Positions 8,339-16,954 of a stretch of 41,396 nt of DNA are shown in pieces. How positions within the stretch are numbered: position 1 is the stretch's first letter; the number at the start of each line of letters is the position of its first letter. The DNA comes from an uncultured Prevotella sp. (lineage in GTDB: Bacteria > Bacteroidota > Bacteroidia > Bacteroidales > Bacteroidaceae). The notes below the pieces were generated by a model, which saw only the letters and a program-made list of their open reading frames with translations, was not told the origin of the DNA and did not search any database. The stretch covers positions 1 to 41,396 of the forward strand of contig OMUH01000069.1 in NCBI GenBank assembly GCA_900314195.1, written 5' to 3'. A program made the translations under genes and the position numbers.

Positions 8339-8794
8339 TCATCTTATTCTGTCAGCGCTTCTGACAAGTTCCTCATCGTTTTTTATTCCCTTGTGCGCCA
8401 TAGCACACAAAATGATGCTTACAAGCGGCAGGCTTACAGACCAGTTCATCTTGAAAATACCCAAAACAGGAAACGTCTCAAGTACACTGTATATATAATA
8501 CACATACCAGATACCGTAAAGCACAATCTGTATGGAGCAAAACTTCATTTGCAGCGTCCTGTTCTTGTACAGGAATATTGTAATGACGCAGAGAGCACAG
8601 TTGAGAACCAACACGGCATAAAGAGGCCAGCCCATATATGATGAAAACGAAGCTCCTTTCAGGCCGAGATTATTCACAATCAGATCAGTGCCCATGCTTG
8701 TTCTCGGAGCTATTGTTCCAATAGGCAGGCAAAGACAAACCAAAGCGCATATTAATGACAGAAGGAGAAATAAACTTTGTTTTCTCTGTAACAT
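8339..8794 (-). CDS. DUF4293 family membrane protein
   Basis: A 151-residue protein of a Bacteroidota family with unknown function. It has four hydrophobic segments (about 6-27, 52-76, 83-105 and 117-137) and the conserved C-terminal tail DEELVRSADRIR that marks the family. It lies 14 bp downstream of rpoZ and in this order (bamD-rpoZ-DUF4293) in other Bacteroidales, suggesting one transcript. No catalytic motif is visible. Confidence 0.85.
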   Translation of the reverse strand: MLQRKQSLFLLLSLICALVCLCLPIGTIAPRTSMGTDLIVNNLGLKGASFSSYMGWPLYAVLVLNCALCVITIFLYKNRTLQMKFCSIQIVLYGIWYVYYIYSVLETFPVLGIFKMNWSVSLPLVSIILCAMAHKGIKNDEELVRSADRIR

Positions 8795-8808
8795 CGCCAG
8801 ATATTATG

Positions 8809-9150
8809 TCAAATATTGTCTTTATCGCTGCTGTCCTGCGACGGATCGCGCCAGTAAATCTGATTTTCAATAAACTCCTGAGTTGCCAGCAACGTTGGCT
8901 TCGGAAGCTTTTCATAGTAACGTGATATTTCTATTTGCTCACGGTTTTCAAAGACTTCTTCAAGTGATTCATTGTAAGAGGCAAACTCTGATAACTTCTT
9001 GTTCAAATCCTGCTTAATTTCTATTGCAATCTGATTGCTTCGCTTTGCAATGATTGCTACACTTTCATAGATATTACCGGTCTGTTCCCACAAAGTTGAC
9101 AGGTCACGGGTAATGGTATTTACAGGGGCCTTTGATTTCTTATAATCCAT
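8809..9150 (-). CDS. rpoZ: DNA-directed RNA polymerase omega subunit, Bacteroidota type
   Basis: The omega subunit helps fold and assemble the beta' subunit of RNA polymerase. The 113-residue product fits the Bacteroidota version: TGNIYESVAIIAKRSNQI (25-42) matches the helix of the Rpb6/omega fold, followed by IEIKQDLNKKLSEFASYNES. The C-terminal half (PKPTLLATQEFIENQIYWRD) is a lineage-specific extension. Similarity to E. coli RpoZ is weak, so the call relies on this family pattern and on its place between bamD and the DUF4293 gene. Confidence 0.85.
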   Translation of the reverse strand: MDYKKSKAPVNTITRDLSTLWEQTGNIYESVAIIAKRSNQIAIEIKQDLNKKLSEFASYNESLEEVFENREQIEISRYYEKLPKPTLLATQEFIENQIYWRDPSQDSSDKDNI

Positions 9151-9215
9151 TTGCTATAACTGTTATTGAGTTTATTATAAAACTTTTTTATTTTTTTCTG
9201 ACCATACAGTTGCGC

Positions 9216-10067
9216 TCAAAGCTTGTATTGCTGTTCATGAGCGCTGATCCACTGTTTGCATTCATCTATGTATTTCTCGGCAAGCTTCCGCTCCTTGCTG
9301 TCAGGATATTCGTTGACGAATCCATAGCATTCGTCCTCAGCGTCCTGATAACGTTCCATCTGCTTGCTTTCAACGCTCATACGGGCAAGCTCATATTTTG
9401 ACCTGAACAACAATGAAGAGAATTCCTCACGCTTGTCGCTGTATGGATAATCGTTGAGCGCGTTCTGCGAGGTAACGACGCAGGCAAGATAATTGCTGCC
9501 GCCGTCGCCGCTGTTCATATTTCCGAAATAATGCCCAAGGTTGAAATACAGCTTCGCGTTAAGCAGCTCTTTCTCAACGAGCTTATCCTGCAAAGCTATC
9601 AGCCGGTCCTGAGCCTGGGTCTTTTTCTTTGCCTGCGGATAAACATCAAGATAGTCCTGGAATGCATTTATTGCTGCAAGCGTCTGGCTTTGGTCCAATG
9701 CCGGTTCCGGAGTCGACTGATATAGTGATTCGCCTATATAGTAATCAGCCATCTCTGCATATTTCCCCTTGGGATAAGTCTGAAAATATTTCTTGAAATA
9801 ATCGCTTGCCGTCTCATAATCCTGCATCATAAATTCAGACATGGCAAGCATATATAAGCTTTCCTCTGCATTGTCGGTGCCTTTTTCAATGGTTACAAGT
9901 TCCTGAAGCAAGGTAATGGCACGCCCGTATTTGCCGTTGGCAAATGATTCCTTGGCGTATTCATATTTATATTGGTAGTCGCCGAACTTATAGACGTTGT
10001 TGAACTCCGTTGCGCAACCGGAAAAAAGCAACAACATGCTCAAGCTGCCAATTATTATTTTTCTCAT
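9216..10067 (-). CDS. bamD: Outer membrane assembly lipoprotein BamD
   Basis: BamD is an essential lipoprotein of the BAM complex that inserts beta-barrels into the outer membrane. The 283-residue precursor has a lipoprotein signal (LLLFSGC, Cys18) and then TPR-like helical repeats: YAKESFANGKYGRAITLL, ESLYMLAMSEFMMQDYETAS and YKKYFQTYPKGKYAEMADYY. Length and repeats match the family. It is the first gene of a probable bamD-rpoZ-DUF4293 operon, with 65 bp to rpoZ, and has a good promoter about 80 bp upstream. Confidence 0.93.
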   Translation of the reverse strand: MRKIIIGSLSMLLLFSGCATEFNNVYKFGDYQYKYEYAKESFANGKYGRAITLLQELVTIEKGTDNAEESLYMLAMSEFMMQDYETASDYFKKYFQTYPKGKYAEMADYYIGESLYQSTPEPALDQSQTLAAINAFQDYLDVYPQAKKKTQAQDRLIALQDKLVEKELLNAKLYFNLGHYFGNMNSGDGGSNYLACVVTSQNALNDYPYSDKREEFSSLLFRSKYELARMSVESKQMERYQDAEDECYGFVNEYPDSKERKLAEKYIDECKQWISAHEQQYKL

Positions 10068-10116
10068 CTATATTCGAATATGAAATTAAGAAGCTTTACA
10101 ACTTTTCATTAGACTG

Positions 10117-10148
10117 CAAAATTACATAAATTCCTTATACATAACAAA
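10117..10148 (-). promoter_or_regulatory. Promoter of bamD
   Basis: Read on the minus strand: TTTG (10148-10145), 20 bp, TAATTTTG (10124-10117). It fits the Bacteroidota consensus and would start transcription near 10110, some 43 nt before the bamD ATG. Confidence 0.65.
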
Positions 10149-10221
10149 TATACTCTGTTTTTTTTATTTTTTTATTTGCTTTTTAACTACATTGTCCTGC
10201 AACGGCTGACGTGTGAATAAT

Positions 10222-10288
10222 CACAGTATTCCTACAGAAATACTACAGTGCCGATGCAGGAATACCGGAGTATCACAGCAGGAATACT
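10222..10288 (-). repeat. Copy 1 of a 67-bp intergenic repeat
   Basis: On the minus strand the element reads AGTATTCCT-N6-ATAC, 5 nt, TATTCC, 14 nt, then a 23-nt block built on the imperfect palindrome GTATTTCTGTAGGAATAC (10243-10226). A second copy at 27035-27101 has the same blocks at exactly the same spacing. The palindrome cores differ at 1 of 18 bases. It lies behind the NlpC/P60 terminator on the same strand. No coding potential. Confidence 0.75.
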
Positions 10289-10342
10289 TTTACCGTCCGG
10301 CACGATGTTACTACTATGCATGTTGTTTAACCACTATGAAAA

Positions 10343-10372
10343 AAAGGAAACAGCCTCACGGCTGATTCCTTT
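10343..10372 (-). terminator. Terminator of the NlpC/P60 gene
   Basis: On the minus strand AAAGGAATCAGCC pairs with GGCTGTTTCCTTT (one mismatch, 4-nt loop) and runs into seven T. It lies 40 bp past the stop codon. Confidence 0.8.
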
Positions 10373-10411
10373 CTCAAATATCATTGTTACAAGAAAAATA
10401 TTAAAAAACAT

Positions 10412-10972
10412 TTATTTCGAATATGCCATAATATCTGAATAATCGGCCAATATACGTCTTGCACCTTTATAGCGGCGCTGGTAATATGGCTCATTGCTGT
10501 CAGACTCTGTCACGCCGTTTGAGCAACTTGCATGTATGAACTTGAAACTTCCGTCTTCATTCACCGAGCTTATTATTCCTACATGGCCGACACCGCGTGA
10601 CCTGCTGCCGCCGAAGAATACCAAATCGCCCACTTTCACATCATCTTTTTCAACAGAAAGACCTTCTGTGAACTGAGAACGCGAATTGCTGTTTATCTTT
10701 ATATTGTTTGAACCGTATACGTAAGAAGTGAAGCCGGAGCAATCAAATGACTTCGGACCCTTTGAGCCGTAACGGTAAGGAGTGCCTATATATTTTTTCG
10801 CTGTTTCTACAATCTCGTCACCGGTAACATTGAACAGGCTTTCCACTTCGCTGTCATAATCTGAAGATTCAGACTCGTAACCGGCATCGCCAGCAGGTGT
10901 TCCGGCCAGTGCAGCATTAACCGGCAACATTATTAAAATAACAAATAATATCCTTTTAAAAATTATCTTCAT
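10412..10972 (-). CDS. Secreted NlpC/P60 family peptidoglycan hydrolase
   Basis: Predicted cysteine endopeptidase cutting peptide stems of peptidoglycan in the periplasm. I place the start at 10972, where a classic signal peptide begins (MKIIFKRILFVILIMLPVNAALA); the frame stays open upstream but that part is not signal-like. The 186-residue product has a short acidic linker (ESESSDYDSEVES) and one NlpC/P60 domain: KSFDCSGFTSYVYG with nucleophile Cys78, GVGHVGIISS with His130 and FIHAS with His147 as third residue. There is no SH3 or other wall-binding module, so it is a minimal form. A -7 element is seen 39 bp upstream. Confidence 0.9.
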   Translation of the reverse strand: MKIIFKRILFVILIMLPVNAALAGTPAGDAGYESESSDYDSEVESLFNVTGDEIVETAKKYIGTPYRYGSKGPKSFDCSGFTSYVYGSNNIKINSNSRSQFTEGLSVEKDDVKVGDLVFFGGSRSRGVGHVGIISSVNEDGSFKFIHASCSNGVTESDSNEPYYQRRYKGARRILADYSDIMAYSK

Positions 10973-11010
10973 TATTTTATGTTTCAAAATTTTCTTTCTT
11001 TTTGTATGAA

Positions 11011-11018
11011 CAAAGTTA
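11011..11018 (-). promoter_or_regulatory. Likely -7 element of the NlpC/P60 gene
   Basis: Minus strand TAACTTTG, an exact Bacteroidota -7 match; only a weak TTTC-like -33. The start would be near 11004, a leader of about 32 nt. Confidence 0.55.
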
Positions 11019-11206
11019 ATAATCTTATTTGCTTTGCGAAAACGAATGAATATTGTTGAGTGTAAACAACACGAAAATAATGGTGAACGTAACAATCTGA
11101 TTTATTTAAATACGGCAATAGCTGCATTTATATACCATAATTATGCTATAAAACATACAGCAAATATTATCGTGCAGAAACAATTTAATTTCATGATTTA
11201 CCTTCA

Positions 11207-11232
11207 TTTGATAATTAATTTAACTAACTTTG
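11207..11232 (+). promoter_or_regulatory. Promoter of the histidine kinase/LytTR operon
   Basis: TTTG (11207-11210), a short 14-bp spacer and TAACTTTG (11225-11232). The start would lie near 11239, about 27 nt before the kinase ATG. Confidence 0.55.
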
Positions 11233-11265
11233 CATTGTACATATAATTGTATATATAAAGGCTAA

Positions 11266-12288
11266 ATGTTTTTTACTATGACAGAGAAAAAGCTCACATT
11301 ATATATTAACCTGTTTTTCTTTCTTGGCTATATACCTGCCATCACGCTGCTTATGCCGACGGAGAGATGGTCGCAAAACAGGCCGGTGTTGTTTTTTGGA
11401 GTTATTCTTTATCTCATAATTGCTTACCTTGTGTTGGTTCAGATAAACATTCCGGGATTGTTTCTCCGGAAACATTATATAAAAGGTTCACTGAGCTTGT
11501 TCGGCTCTCTTGCCGTTACTTTCGCCTTCTCAAAATTTGCAAAATGGCTGAACGTTTATGACCCGAGCGGCGTCGGAAGCATTATAGGTGCCACACGAAT
11601 TGAGTCAACGGTATGGTTTCTGTTCTTCGTAATTCTCGGCTATAGCTTTTTCAACAATATGCTTAAAGAGTCGGCACAACTTGCGCATTCGCGAGAGGAA
11701 TTGGAATCACAGCGCGACAAAGCCGAGCTTGCAATGTACAAAGCACAGGTAAACCCTCACTTCCTTTTTAACACGTTGAACACTTTGTACGGGCTCATAC
11801 TTACTGACTCTGACAAAAGGGAAGAAGCATTCGAGAAATTTGTAAACATGTGCAAGTACACATATAACAATGCAAACCGCGATTTCATTTCCATCGAGGA
11901 AGAAATAGAATACCTTCAGGAATATGTTGACCTGCAGAAATTCAGGCTCGGAGAAACCACGCATGTCAATACGAATTATGCTACAGACAGCAATGACTAT
12001 GTCATAGCGCCCATGCTGCTTGTGAATTTTCTTGAGAATGCCTTCAAATACGGAATATCATCCACTGAGGAATGCATAATCAACATTGAATTGAAAGTGA
12101 GAAAGGGTATTCTGCTGCTTGTTGTATATAATTCACACATCAACACAAAGGTGAAGGCTTCTAGTCATAACGGAATGAAAAATGTCAGACACAGGCTCAG
12201 CCTGCTCTATCCTGATAAATATTCTCTGAAGAATCACCAGGATAAAAAGGGATATACGGTAAAACTAATGATTAATCTGAACAAATGA
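11266..12288 (+). CDS. Sensor histidine kinase of the LytS/YehU type
   Basis: A 340-residue inner-membrane sensor. Four hydrophobic segments (about 12-30, 42-62, 74-92 and 114-131) are followed by a coiled linker and a His_kinase domain: AQVNPHFLFNTLNTLYGL with the phosphorylated His165, and an ATP-binding part with the N-box LLVNFLENAFKYGIS and the G-box region NGMKNVRHRLSLLY. There is no separate extracytoplasmic ligand domain, so the signal is probably sensed in the membrane. A second ATG 12 bp in is an alternative start. The stop overlaps the start of the LytTR regulator by 4 bp, so the two are translationally coupled and form one two-component system. Confidence 0.92.
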   Translation: MFFTMTEKKLTLYINLFFFLGYIPAITLLMPTERWSQNRPVLFFGVILYLIIAYLVLVQINIPGLFLRKHYIKGSLSLFGSLAVTFAFSKFAKWLNVYDPSGVGSIIGATRIESTVWFLFFVILGYSFFNNMLKESAQLAHSREELESQRDKAELAMYKAQVNPHFLFNTLNTLYGLILTDSDKREEAFEKFVNMCKYTYNNANRDFISIEEEIEYLQEYVDLQKFRLGETTHVNTNYATDSNDYVIAPMLLVNFLENAFKYGISSTEECIINIELKVRKGILLLVVYNSHINTKVKASSHNGMKNVRHRLSLLYPDKYSLKNHQDKKGYTVKLMINLNK

Positions 12289-13025
12289 GCACAAATTTAA
12301 ATTGCATAGCAGTAGATGACGAGCCAGTTGCATTGTCTATAATAAAAAAATACTGCGACAGACTGGGAAACATTTCCTTGACAACATACACAAATCCTGA
12401 GGTGGCGCTGCAGAAGGTGCTCGTTGAGAAGCCCGATATCGTTTTCCTTGATATTGAGATGAACGGTATAACTGGGCTGGAGATGGCACGGCGCATTCCG
12501 GAAGGCATCTGCATTATATTCACAACAGCTTATGCCAACTACGCGCTTGAGGGCTTTGAGGTTAATGCTGTTGACTTTCTTCACAAGCCTTTCTTCTACC
12601 AGCGTTTTGTAAAGGCCGTGAAAAAAGCAGAAGAATGGATAAAAATGCGGAAGGTTATATACAATGCCAACAAGCCGGAACGACTTATTACTATTAAATC
12701 AGACTATAAGAATGTAACTGTATCTGTCGACAATATTGTTTATGTCGAATCTATGGATAATTATGTGAAAATACATTGTGCAGACAACTCGCAGATTACA
12801 TCTCAGATTAGCCTTAAGAAAATGGAGGAAATGCTGCCGGAAAAGGAGTTCATGAGGGTGCACAAGTCATACCTTGTTTCTATAAACAAAATTGAGCACT
12901 ACACGAAACAGAGCATTAAACTACGCGGGTATGACACTGAGATTCCTATCGGAAGGTTCTACGGTATCAAACTGGCTGATTTTCTGAAAGACAAGCTGAA
13001 ACATGTTATAGGCCTGTCTGAATAG
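12285..13025 (+). CDS. LytTR-family response regulator
   Basis: A 246-residue DNA-binding partner of the kinase. The N-terminal receiver domain has the acidic pair DDE (11-13), the phosphorylation site FLDIEM with Asp56, Thr in FTTAYA and Lys in LHKPF. The C-terminal LytTR domain starts near residue 135: ITIKSDYKNVTVSVDNIVYVE, MDNYVKIH, FMRVHKSYLVSINKIEH and GRFYGIKLADFL. Its targets cannot be read from the window; neighbours give no clear hint. A 54-bp hairpin follows the stop codon. Confidence 0.93.
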   Translation: MSTNLNCIAVDDEPVALSIIKKYCDRLGNISLTTYTNPEVALQKVLVEKPDIVFLDIEMNGITGLEMARRIPEGICIIFTTAYANYALEGFEVNAVDFLHKPFFYQRFVKAVKKAEEWIKMRKVIYNANKPERLITIKSDYKNVTVSVDNIVYVESMDNYVKIHCADNSQITSQISLKKMEEMLPEKEFMRVHKSYLVSINKIEHYTKQSIKLRGYDTEIPIGRFYGIKLADFLKDKLKHVIGLSE

Positions 13026-13077
13026 CTCGCAAAAAAACGTTGCATGTTTATTACATGCAACGTTTTTTTTGCGAGCT
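13024..13077. terminator. Long bidirectional terminator between convergent genes
   Basis: Arms of about 24 nt (AGCTCGC, A run, CGTTGCATGT and its complement) with a TTATT loop and one bulged T form a near-perfect hairpin. The internal A and T runs allow it to end both the LytTR transcript and the converging nuclease transcript. Confidence 0.85.
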
Positions 13078-13086
13078 CAAAATTGC

Positions 13087-13968
13087 CTACCAGTCATTAA
13101 GGTCAGCCTGACGCTCAACCTTGTCTTGTATTTTCTTATCAAGTCCGGCAAAAAAGTTATAACCGGTAATACGCTCAACATCATCAACGGAATTAACGTA
13201 TGCATCTTTGGGACGATTGCCGTCGGTGTTGCGGCAGATAAAGCCGATAGACTTGGGACTGTCGCCAAGGGTGAGCACAACCTTAAAGAATGCGTCGGGA
13301 ACAACCACCTTATGCTTTCCTATACGCTTGTGTTTCTTGTTTAGGTAAATCGGGCCGCAGGTTATATACACGCTGCCATATTTCCGCGCCCAGCTACGGC
13401 ACAGCGTTTCTATCTCATTCCAGTCGCCGCGGTTTAAGTTGCTGTTTTGCGGACATACATTGGTAAGCAGAAAAGATTGCTCCATTGCCTTCATGCTCCA
13501 TTTATTGTCGCCGGCAGGACACATATGCCCTCTGTCATAGCCGCTGCGCATGTAGTCGTATGTGTCGGCACGCGGTGAGGGCACCTCTTCATCCTCATGA
13601 AACTCAATACCCTTTCTTTTCATAGTGCCACGGCAATGGGCCGCAGTCAGCTGCCATGTAACCCAGTTTGGCTCAAGGTTGTCTGAGTTATAAGAAGCCG
13701 TATATCCTTCGCGCACAAGTATCTGTTCTTTCAAGTCTTTCCGGCGGGCTGGAAGCATGACCGACAGCTTTGTATCGGAACCGGCTGACGAATATTCTGT
13801 TTCTGCATTGTCCTCTGCATTGTCTTTTGCCGCTTCGCTTTCTGAGTGCTGACGCGCAGCAGCCTCAGAGAGTTGAAGGCCGCCGTTTCCGTGCCTGTCA
13901 TTGCCGGCCTGCCCGCAGCTGCAAAGGAGCAACAAACAGGCTGCAATTATTATATTTATCCTTCTCAT
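13087..13968 (-). CDS. DNA/RNA non-specific endonuclease, lipoprotein
   Basis: A 293-residue betabetaalpha-metal nuclease of the NucA/EndoG type that would degrade DNA and RNA without sequence preference. The lipoprotein signal LLCSC (Cys18) sends it to the envelope, possibly the cell surface. A Ser/Ala/Glu-rich linker (about 20-68) precedes the nuclease domain with the catalytic motif YDRGHMCPAGDN (144-155; His148 is the general base) and SFLLTNVCPQNSNLNRGDWNEIE, where Asn binds the metal. It lies 13 bp after the M6 protease gene and is probably co-transcribed with it, giving a pair for breaking down external protein and nucleic acid. Confidence 0.93.
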   Translation of the reverse strand: MRRINIIIAACLLLLCSCGQAGNDRHGNGGLQLSEAAARQHSESEAAKDNAEDNAETEYSSAGSDTKLSVMLPARRKDLKEQILVREGYTASYNSDNLEPNWVTWQLTAAHCRGTMKRKGIEFHEDEEVPSPRADTYDYMRSGYDRGHMCPAGDNKWSMKAMEQSFLLTNVCPQNSNLNRGDWNEIETLCRSWARKYGSVYITCGPIYLNKKHKRIGKHKVVVPDAFFKVVLTLGDSPKSIGFICRNTDGNRPKDAYVNSVDDVERITGYNFFAGLDKKIQDKVERQADLNDW

Positions 13969-13981
13969 AAGCGTAACCAGA

Positions 13982-15706
13982 TCATCTTATGATAATTTTC
14001 TTTCCGTTTCTGATATAAATGCCGGCAGGCAGACCTTCTGTACTCTTTCCTACATATAAGCCGCTTAAATTATATATGCCTGAAGGCTCGTTTGATTCTG
14101 AAATGGCGGTTTCCTTAATAGCTGTGGTTTCTTTATCCTGAAGATAATAGAACGTAATCACACCGTCAGAATTCTCGGAAATATTGAATATTGGCTTGTT
14201 CAGCCCGACATAGTTTACTGATTGCTTATAAACAATTGGCTTTACTGATGACGTATCAGTCAGGAATGTGTTGTTTGACGTGCCGGGGAACGGGTCGCCG
14301 GAAAGGCTTGCATAATAAGCCTTGGTGTCTGACGCTTTGCTTGAGTTCAACAGAACACCGTCGGCTGCGACAACAGTCATGCGGGGCTGGCCAAACGTAC
14401 CGTTCACTCTGTTCTGGCTCAGCAAGAAGGCTGACTTGTCATAGTTTACGTGAATTGCAAGCATACCGTGACCGTAGGCCTGTCCGTTCCAGCCGGTTTG
14501 CTGTATATTCTCAAGAACATAATATTCATTTATGTTGTTGTCGTTGGTCACACGATAGGCCGTTCCGCCATCTGAAAGCGGCTTTAAGGTAACAAGGCCC
14601 TTGTTTCTTTCTGTCAGATTTGTAATTGACGACCATCCGAAGGCCTCACGTTCCCATGCCGTATAGGCTGCCGGACGCGTGCCCCATCCGCCGGGATTGT
14701 AGCAACCGGCATCCATGATGCTCCATGTTTCCATTTCCTGATTATTTGCATTCTGTGTATCTGCGGGCATGTCGGCAGTAACATAGAAGTCTGGCAAGCC
14801 AAGACAGTGGGAAAACTCATGAATGAAAAGTCCGGTTCCGCTGATACGCTTATATGGCGCACGCGTGTACACACCCGGCATGCCGTTAAGCTCATTGCTT
14901 ATTCCGCAACGGTAAAGCCGTTTCCCGCCATAAGTGCGCGACGAAGACATATTGAATGATTTCGGCCAAAGACAATCAGCATCATTGCCTGAAAGGTTCT
15001 CACCGTAACCGGCATAGATGACATACACAAGGTCTATGTAGCCGTCGTTGTTGGAGTCATAGTCTGCGAAGTTGACCGAATCGCCGACAAGTGACATTGC
15101 GTCTGTTATCAGATCAGTGTAATTCTGGTCGCGGCCAGGCACATTGTTTGTGTTCCTGCCGTAATAGCTCAGCGGCTTATCTACTGAGACCGGACCTACA
15201 ATGTCAAACTGTGGTGTAAACTTGCCGCCGCTCATTTCATCAAAGTAAGCTCTTACATTACCGTAATTAAGCTTTTCACCATTGGCGTAATTAAAGCTGG
15301 CATCGTCTTTTCCGTTAAGGAAATAATCAAATGACTTTTTCGGATTTGGCAGAGAGAATGTTGTGTCTGTAAAGTTCACAAGTATCACCAATGCTTTCGG
15401 ACTGCCTACGTGCGGGAATAATGTTGAAGAGTTGGCCACAGGCTCACGTCTCACAGGCAGATTTTTCTTCGCATTAGAGAAGAACAGGCTCTTACTGATT
15501 TTAATAGGTGTGAAATCGTTGCCTTTACGTTCAAGAATGTTGCCTTTGTCATCTGTATACCAAGCAAAGTTCTCATCGCCGTTTAGATAAACGGTTATCT
15601 TCGTACCGTCAGACTGCGTATACGTTGATGGAATACGCAGTGCCTTTATTGCATGTGCGTTAAATACTGATGCGAGCAAAAGCACACAAAGTAGTATCTT
15701 TTTCAT
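13982..15706 (-). CDS. Secreted M6-family metalloprotease with C-terminal sorting-like tail
   Basis: A 574-residue zinc protease related to immune inhibitor A. Signal peptide at 1-19 (MKKILLCVLLLASVFNAHA); pro-region to about 100; catalytic domain with ALVILVNFTD, DYDSNNDGYIDLVYVIYAGYG (probable calcium-binding loop) and the zinc site HEFSHCLGLPD (296-306) containing His296, Glu297 and His300. After a beta-rich region comes a short tail (about 542-574) with SGIYNLSG..VG and a basic end GKKIIIR. Such tails end many secreted Prevotella proteins and may be a sorting signal, but this is inferred. It is first in a two-gene operon with the nuclease. Confidence 0.92.
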   Translation of the reverse strand: MKKILLCVLLLASVFNAHAIKALRIPSTYTQSDGTKITVYLNGDENFAWYTDDKGNILERKGNDFTPIKISKSLFFSNAKKNLPVRREPVANSSTLFPHVGSPKALVILVNFTDTTFSLPNPKKSFDYFLNGKDDASFNYANGEKLNYGNVRAYFDEMSGGKFTPQFDIVGPVSVDKPLSYYGRNTNNVPGRDQNYTDLITDAMSLVGDSVNFADYDSNNDGYIDLVYVIYAGYGENLSGNDADCLWPKSFNMSSSRTYGGKRLYRCGISNELNGMPGVYTRAPYKRISGTGLFIHEFSHCLGLPDFYVTADMPADTQNANNQEMETWSIMDAGCYNPGGWGTRPAAYTAWEREAFGWSSITNLTERNKGLVTLKPLSDGGTAYRVTNDNNINEYYVLENIQQTGWNGQAYGHGMLAIHVNYDKSAFLLSQNRVNGTFGQPRMTVVAADGVLLNSSKASDTKAYYASLSGDPFPGTSNNTFLTDTSSVKPIVYKQSVNYVGLNKPIFNISENSDGVITFYYLQDKETTAIKETAISESNEPSGIYNLSGLYVGKSTEGLPAGIYIRNGKKIIIR

Positions 15707-15912
15707 AACTCAATAGTATTTGTTTTGTTAATAATTATTTCTTGCTGTAAATGATTTTTATGAGAGTTTTATGGATGTCAGCAATTTGCATATAACAATT
15801 CTGATTAAACGGCTCACATATTATATAATGTGAATTCATTCGAACCGGAAAAAATTTTCAGGCAATTGTCGATGATGACATATATTCTTTGCTTTATACT
15901 TGCTGTTTCCTT

Positions 15913-16752
15913 TTACTGTGATTTTATTTTCCTGTTTTTTCTGCCAAAGAAATATTGCCCTTTATTCTTGGTTCTACGCCCATATTCAACTGCATGTTCC
16001 GGACAGTGATGATAGCAGTTAAAGCAGGCCAGGCATCTTCCGCTGTGCTTCCATTGCGGCAACACGCCTTTTTTCCACTCAATGTTGTCTACAGGACATG
16101 ATGCCGCGCATATTCCACAGCGAAGACAACGGTTTTCAACTACATGAAAGGGTTTGTCAGTCACAAGAAAATGCTCAAAAAAAGCACCAAGCACTACAGA
16201 GTTTATCCATGGAAAGTGACTCTCGTCAAGCTCACGCACGCCAGTTACACGATTGTTTATAACCTCTGCTATATGCTTAATGCGTTCCGATGATTCTGTA
16301 ATCTTTCTTTTTTCATTCACATCGTTGTCAACGTCCATGAATGGCAAGCCTACGTATGTCTCCGGCATCAGAAGCGAAAAAACAGAATCTAGCTTTGTTA
16401 TTCCATGGTCTGCGAAAGAAGCATTTTCTCGCATAGCGCTTAAAAGATAATCCAACGTCAGCCCTACGTCATCGCCGGCAGTAAAAAGCGCATAAGTATA
16501 CGGAGAAACCGGCGTTTTTCCATCAGCCAAATTTATATGCAACCGTTTTATGAACTCACGCACTATTTTAGGCGGCCGCCACCCATGAACGGGAAAAGCG
16601 AAACCTAACGGTTCTCCGGCAGCCAGCTCACAGACACACGTTTTCTCGCCGGCAAGCAAATCCGGTATAAAGGCCGTTTTCTCGCCGGTAATTCCGGCAA
16701 GCCGTTTAACAGCCCACCGTGTGTTTCCTGTTGATGAGAAGTAGAAAATCAT
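15913..16752 (-). CDS. EFR1-type protein: flavodoxin-like domain plus two 4Fe-4S clusters
   Basis: A 279-residue cytoplasmic electron-transfer protein. The N terminus MIFYFSSTGNTRWAVKRL (1-18) is the FMN phosphate loop of the flavodoxin fold. The C terminus carries two complete bacterial ferredoxin motifs CxxCxxCxxxCP: Cys209/212/215/219 and Cys240/243/246/250. This layout is that of the EFR1 family, whose substrate is not known. The gene stands alone between the M6 protease and umuD, with gaps of about 200 bp on both sides; no recognisable promoter was found. Confidence 0.88.
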   Translation of the reverse strand: MIFYFSSTGNTRWAVKRLAGITGEKTAFIPDLLAGEKTCVCELAAGEPLGFAFPVHGWRPPKIVREFIKRLHINLADGKTPVSPYTYALFTAGDDVGLTLDYLLSAMRENASFADHGITKLDSVFSLLMPETYVGLPFMDVDNDVNEKRKITESSERIKHIAEVINNRVTGVRELDESHFPWINSVVLGAFFEHFLVTDKPFHVVENRCLRCGICAASCPVDNIEWKKGVLPQWKHSGRCLACFNCYHHCPEHAVEYGRRTKNKGQYFFGRKNRKIKSQ

Positions 16753-16954
16753 AACTGCGTGTTTACTGAAACGTTTTTTCTTTTGCGGAATCGTATCATA
16801 CCAATGTTTTTTTGCTTAGCGCACCAAGCACAGCTCAACAGTGTATGTAATTTAGATTTACTGATTTCTCTGTACAAGCTGCATCTGCCGTGTTTTTTTT
16901 ATGGCAAAGGCGACTATGGCTGGTTATCTGTGCCACACAACAAAATGCAATACG

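Larger units (their letters stand above)
10068..10411. other. Intergenic region between bamD and the NlpC/P60 gene
   Basis: No convincing gene in 344 bases. From right to left it holds the terminator of the NlpC/P60 gene (10343-10372), one copy of a 67-bp repeat with a GTATTCC/GGAATAC palindrome (10222-10288) and the bamD promoter. Confidence 0.75.

Noticed and set aside
10248..10442. Small plus-strand frame in the bamD-NlpC gap
   Set aside because: Crosses the repeat, a terminator and the end of the NlpC gene; no signal or promoter.
15818..15837. AT-rich palindrome upstream of the M6 protease
   Set aside because: Symmetry is off by one base and expected by chance in such AT-rich sequence.
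16753..16954. Degraded umuC next to umuD
   Set aside because: Translations of this stretch in the umuD direction show stops and no UmuC motif.
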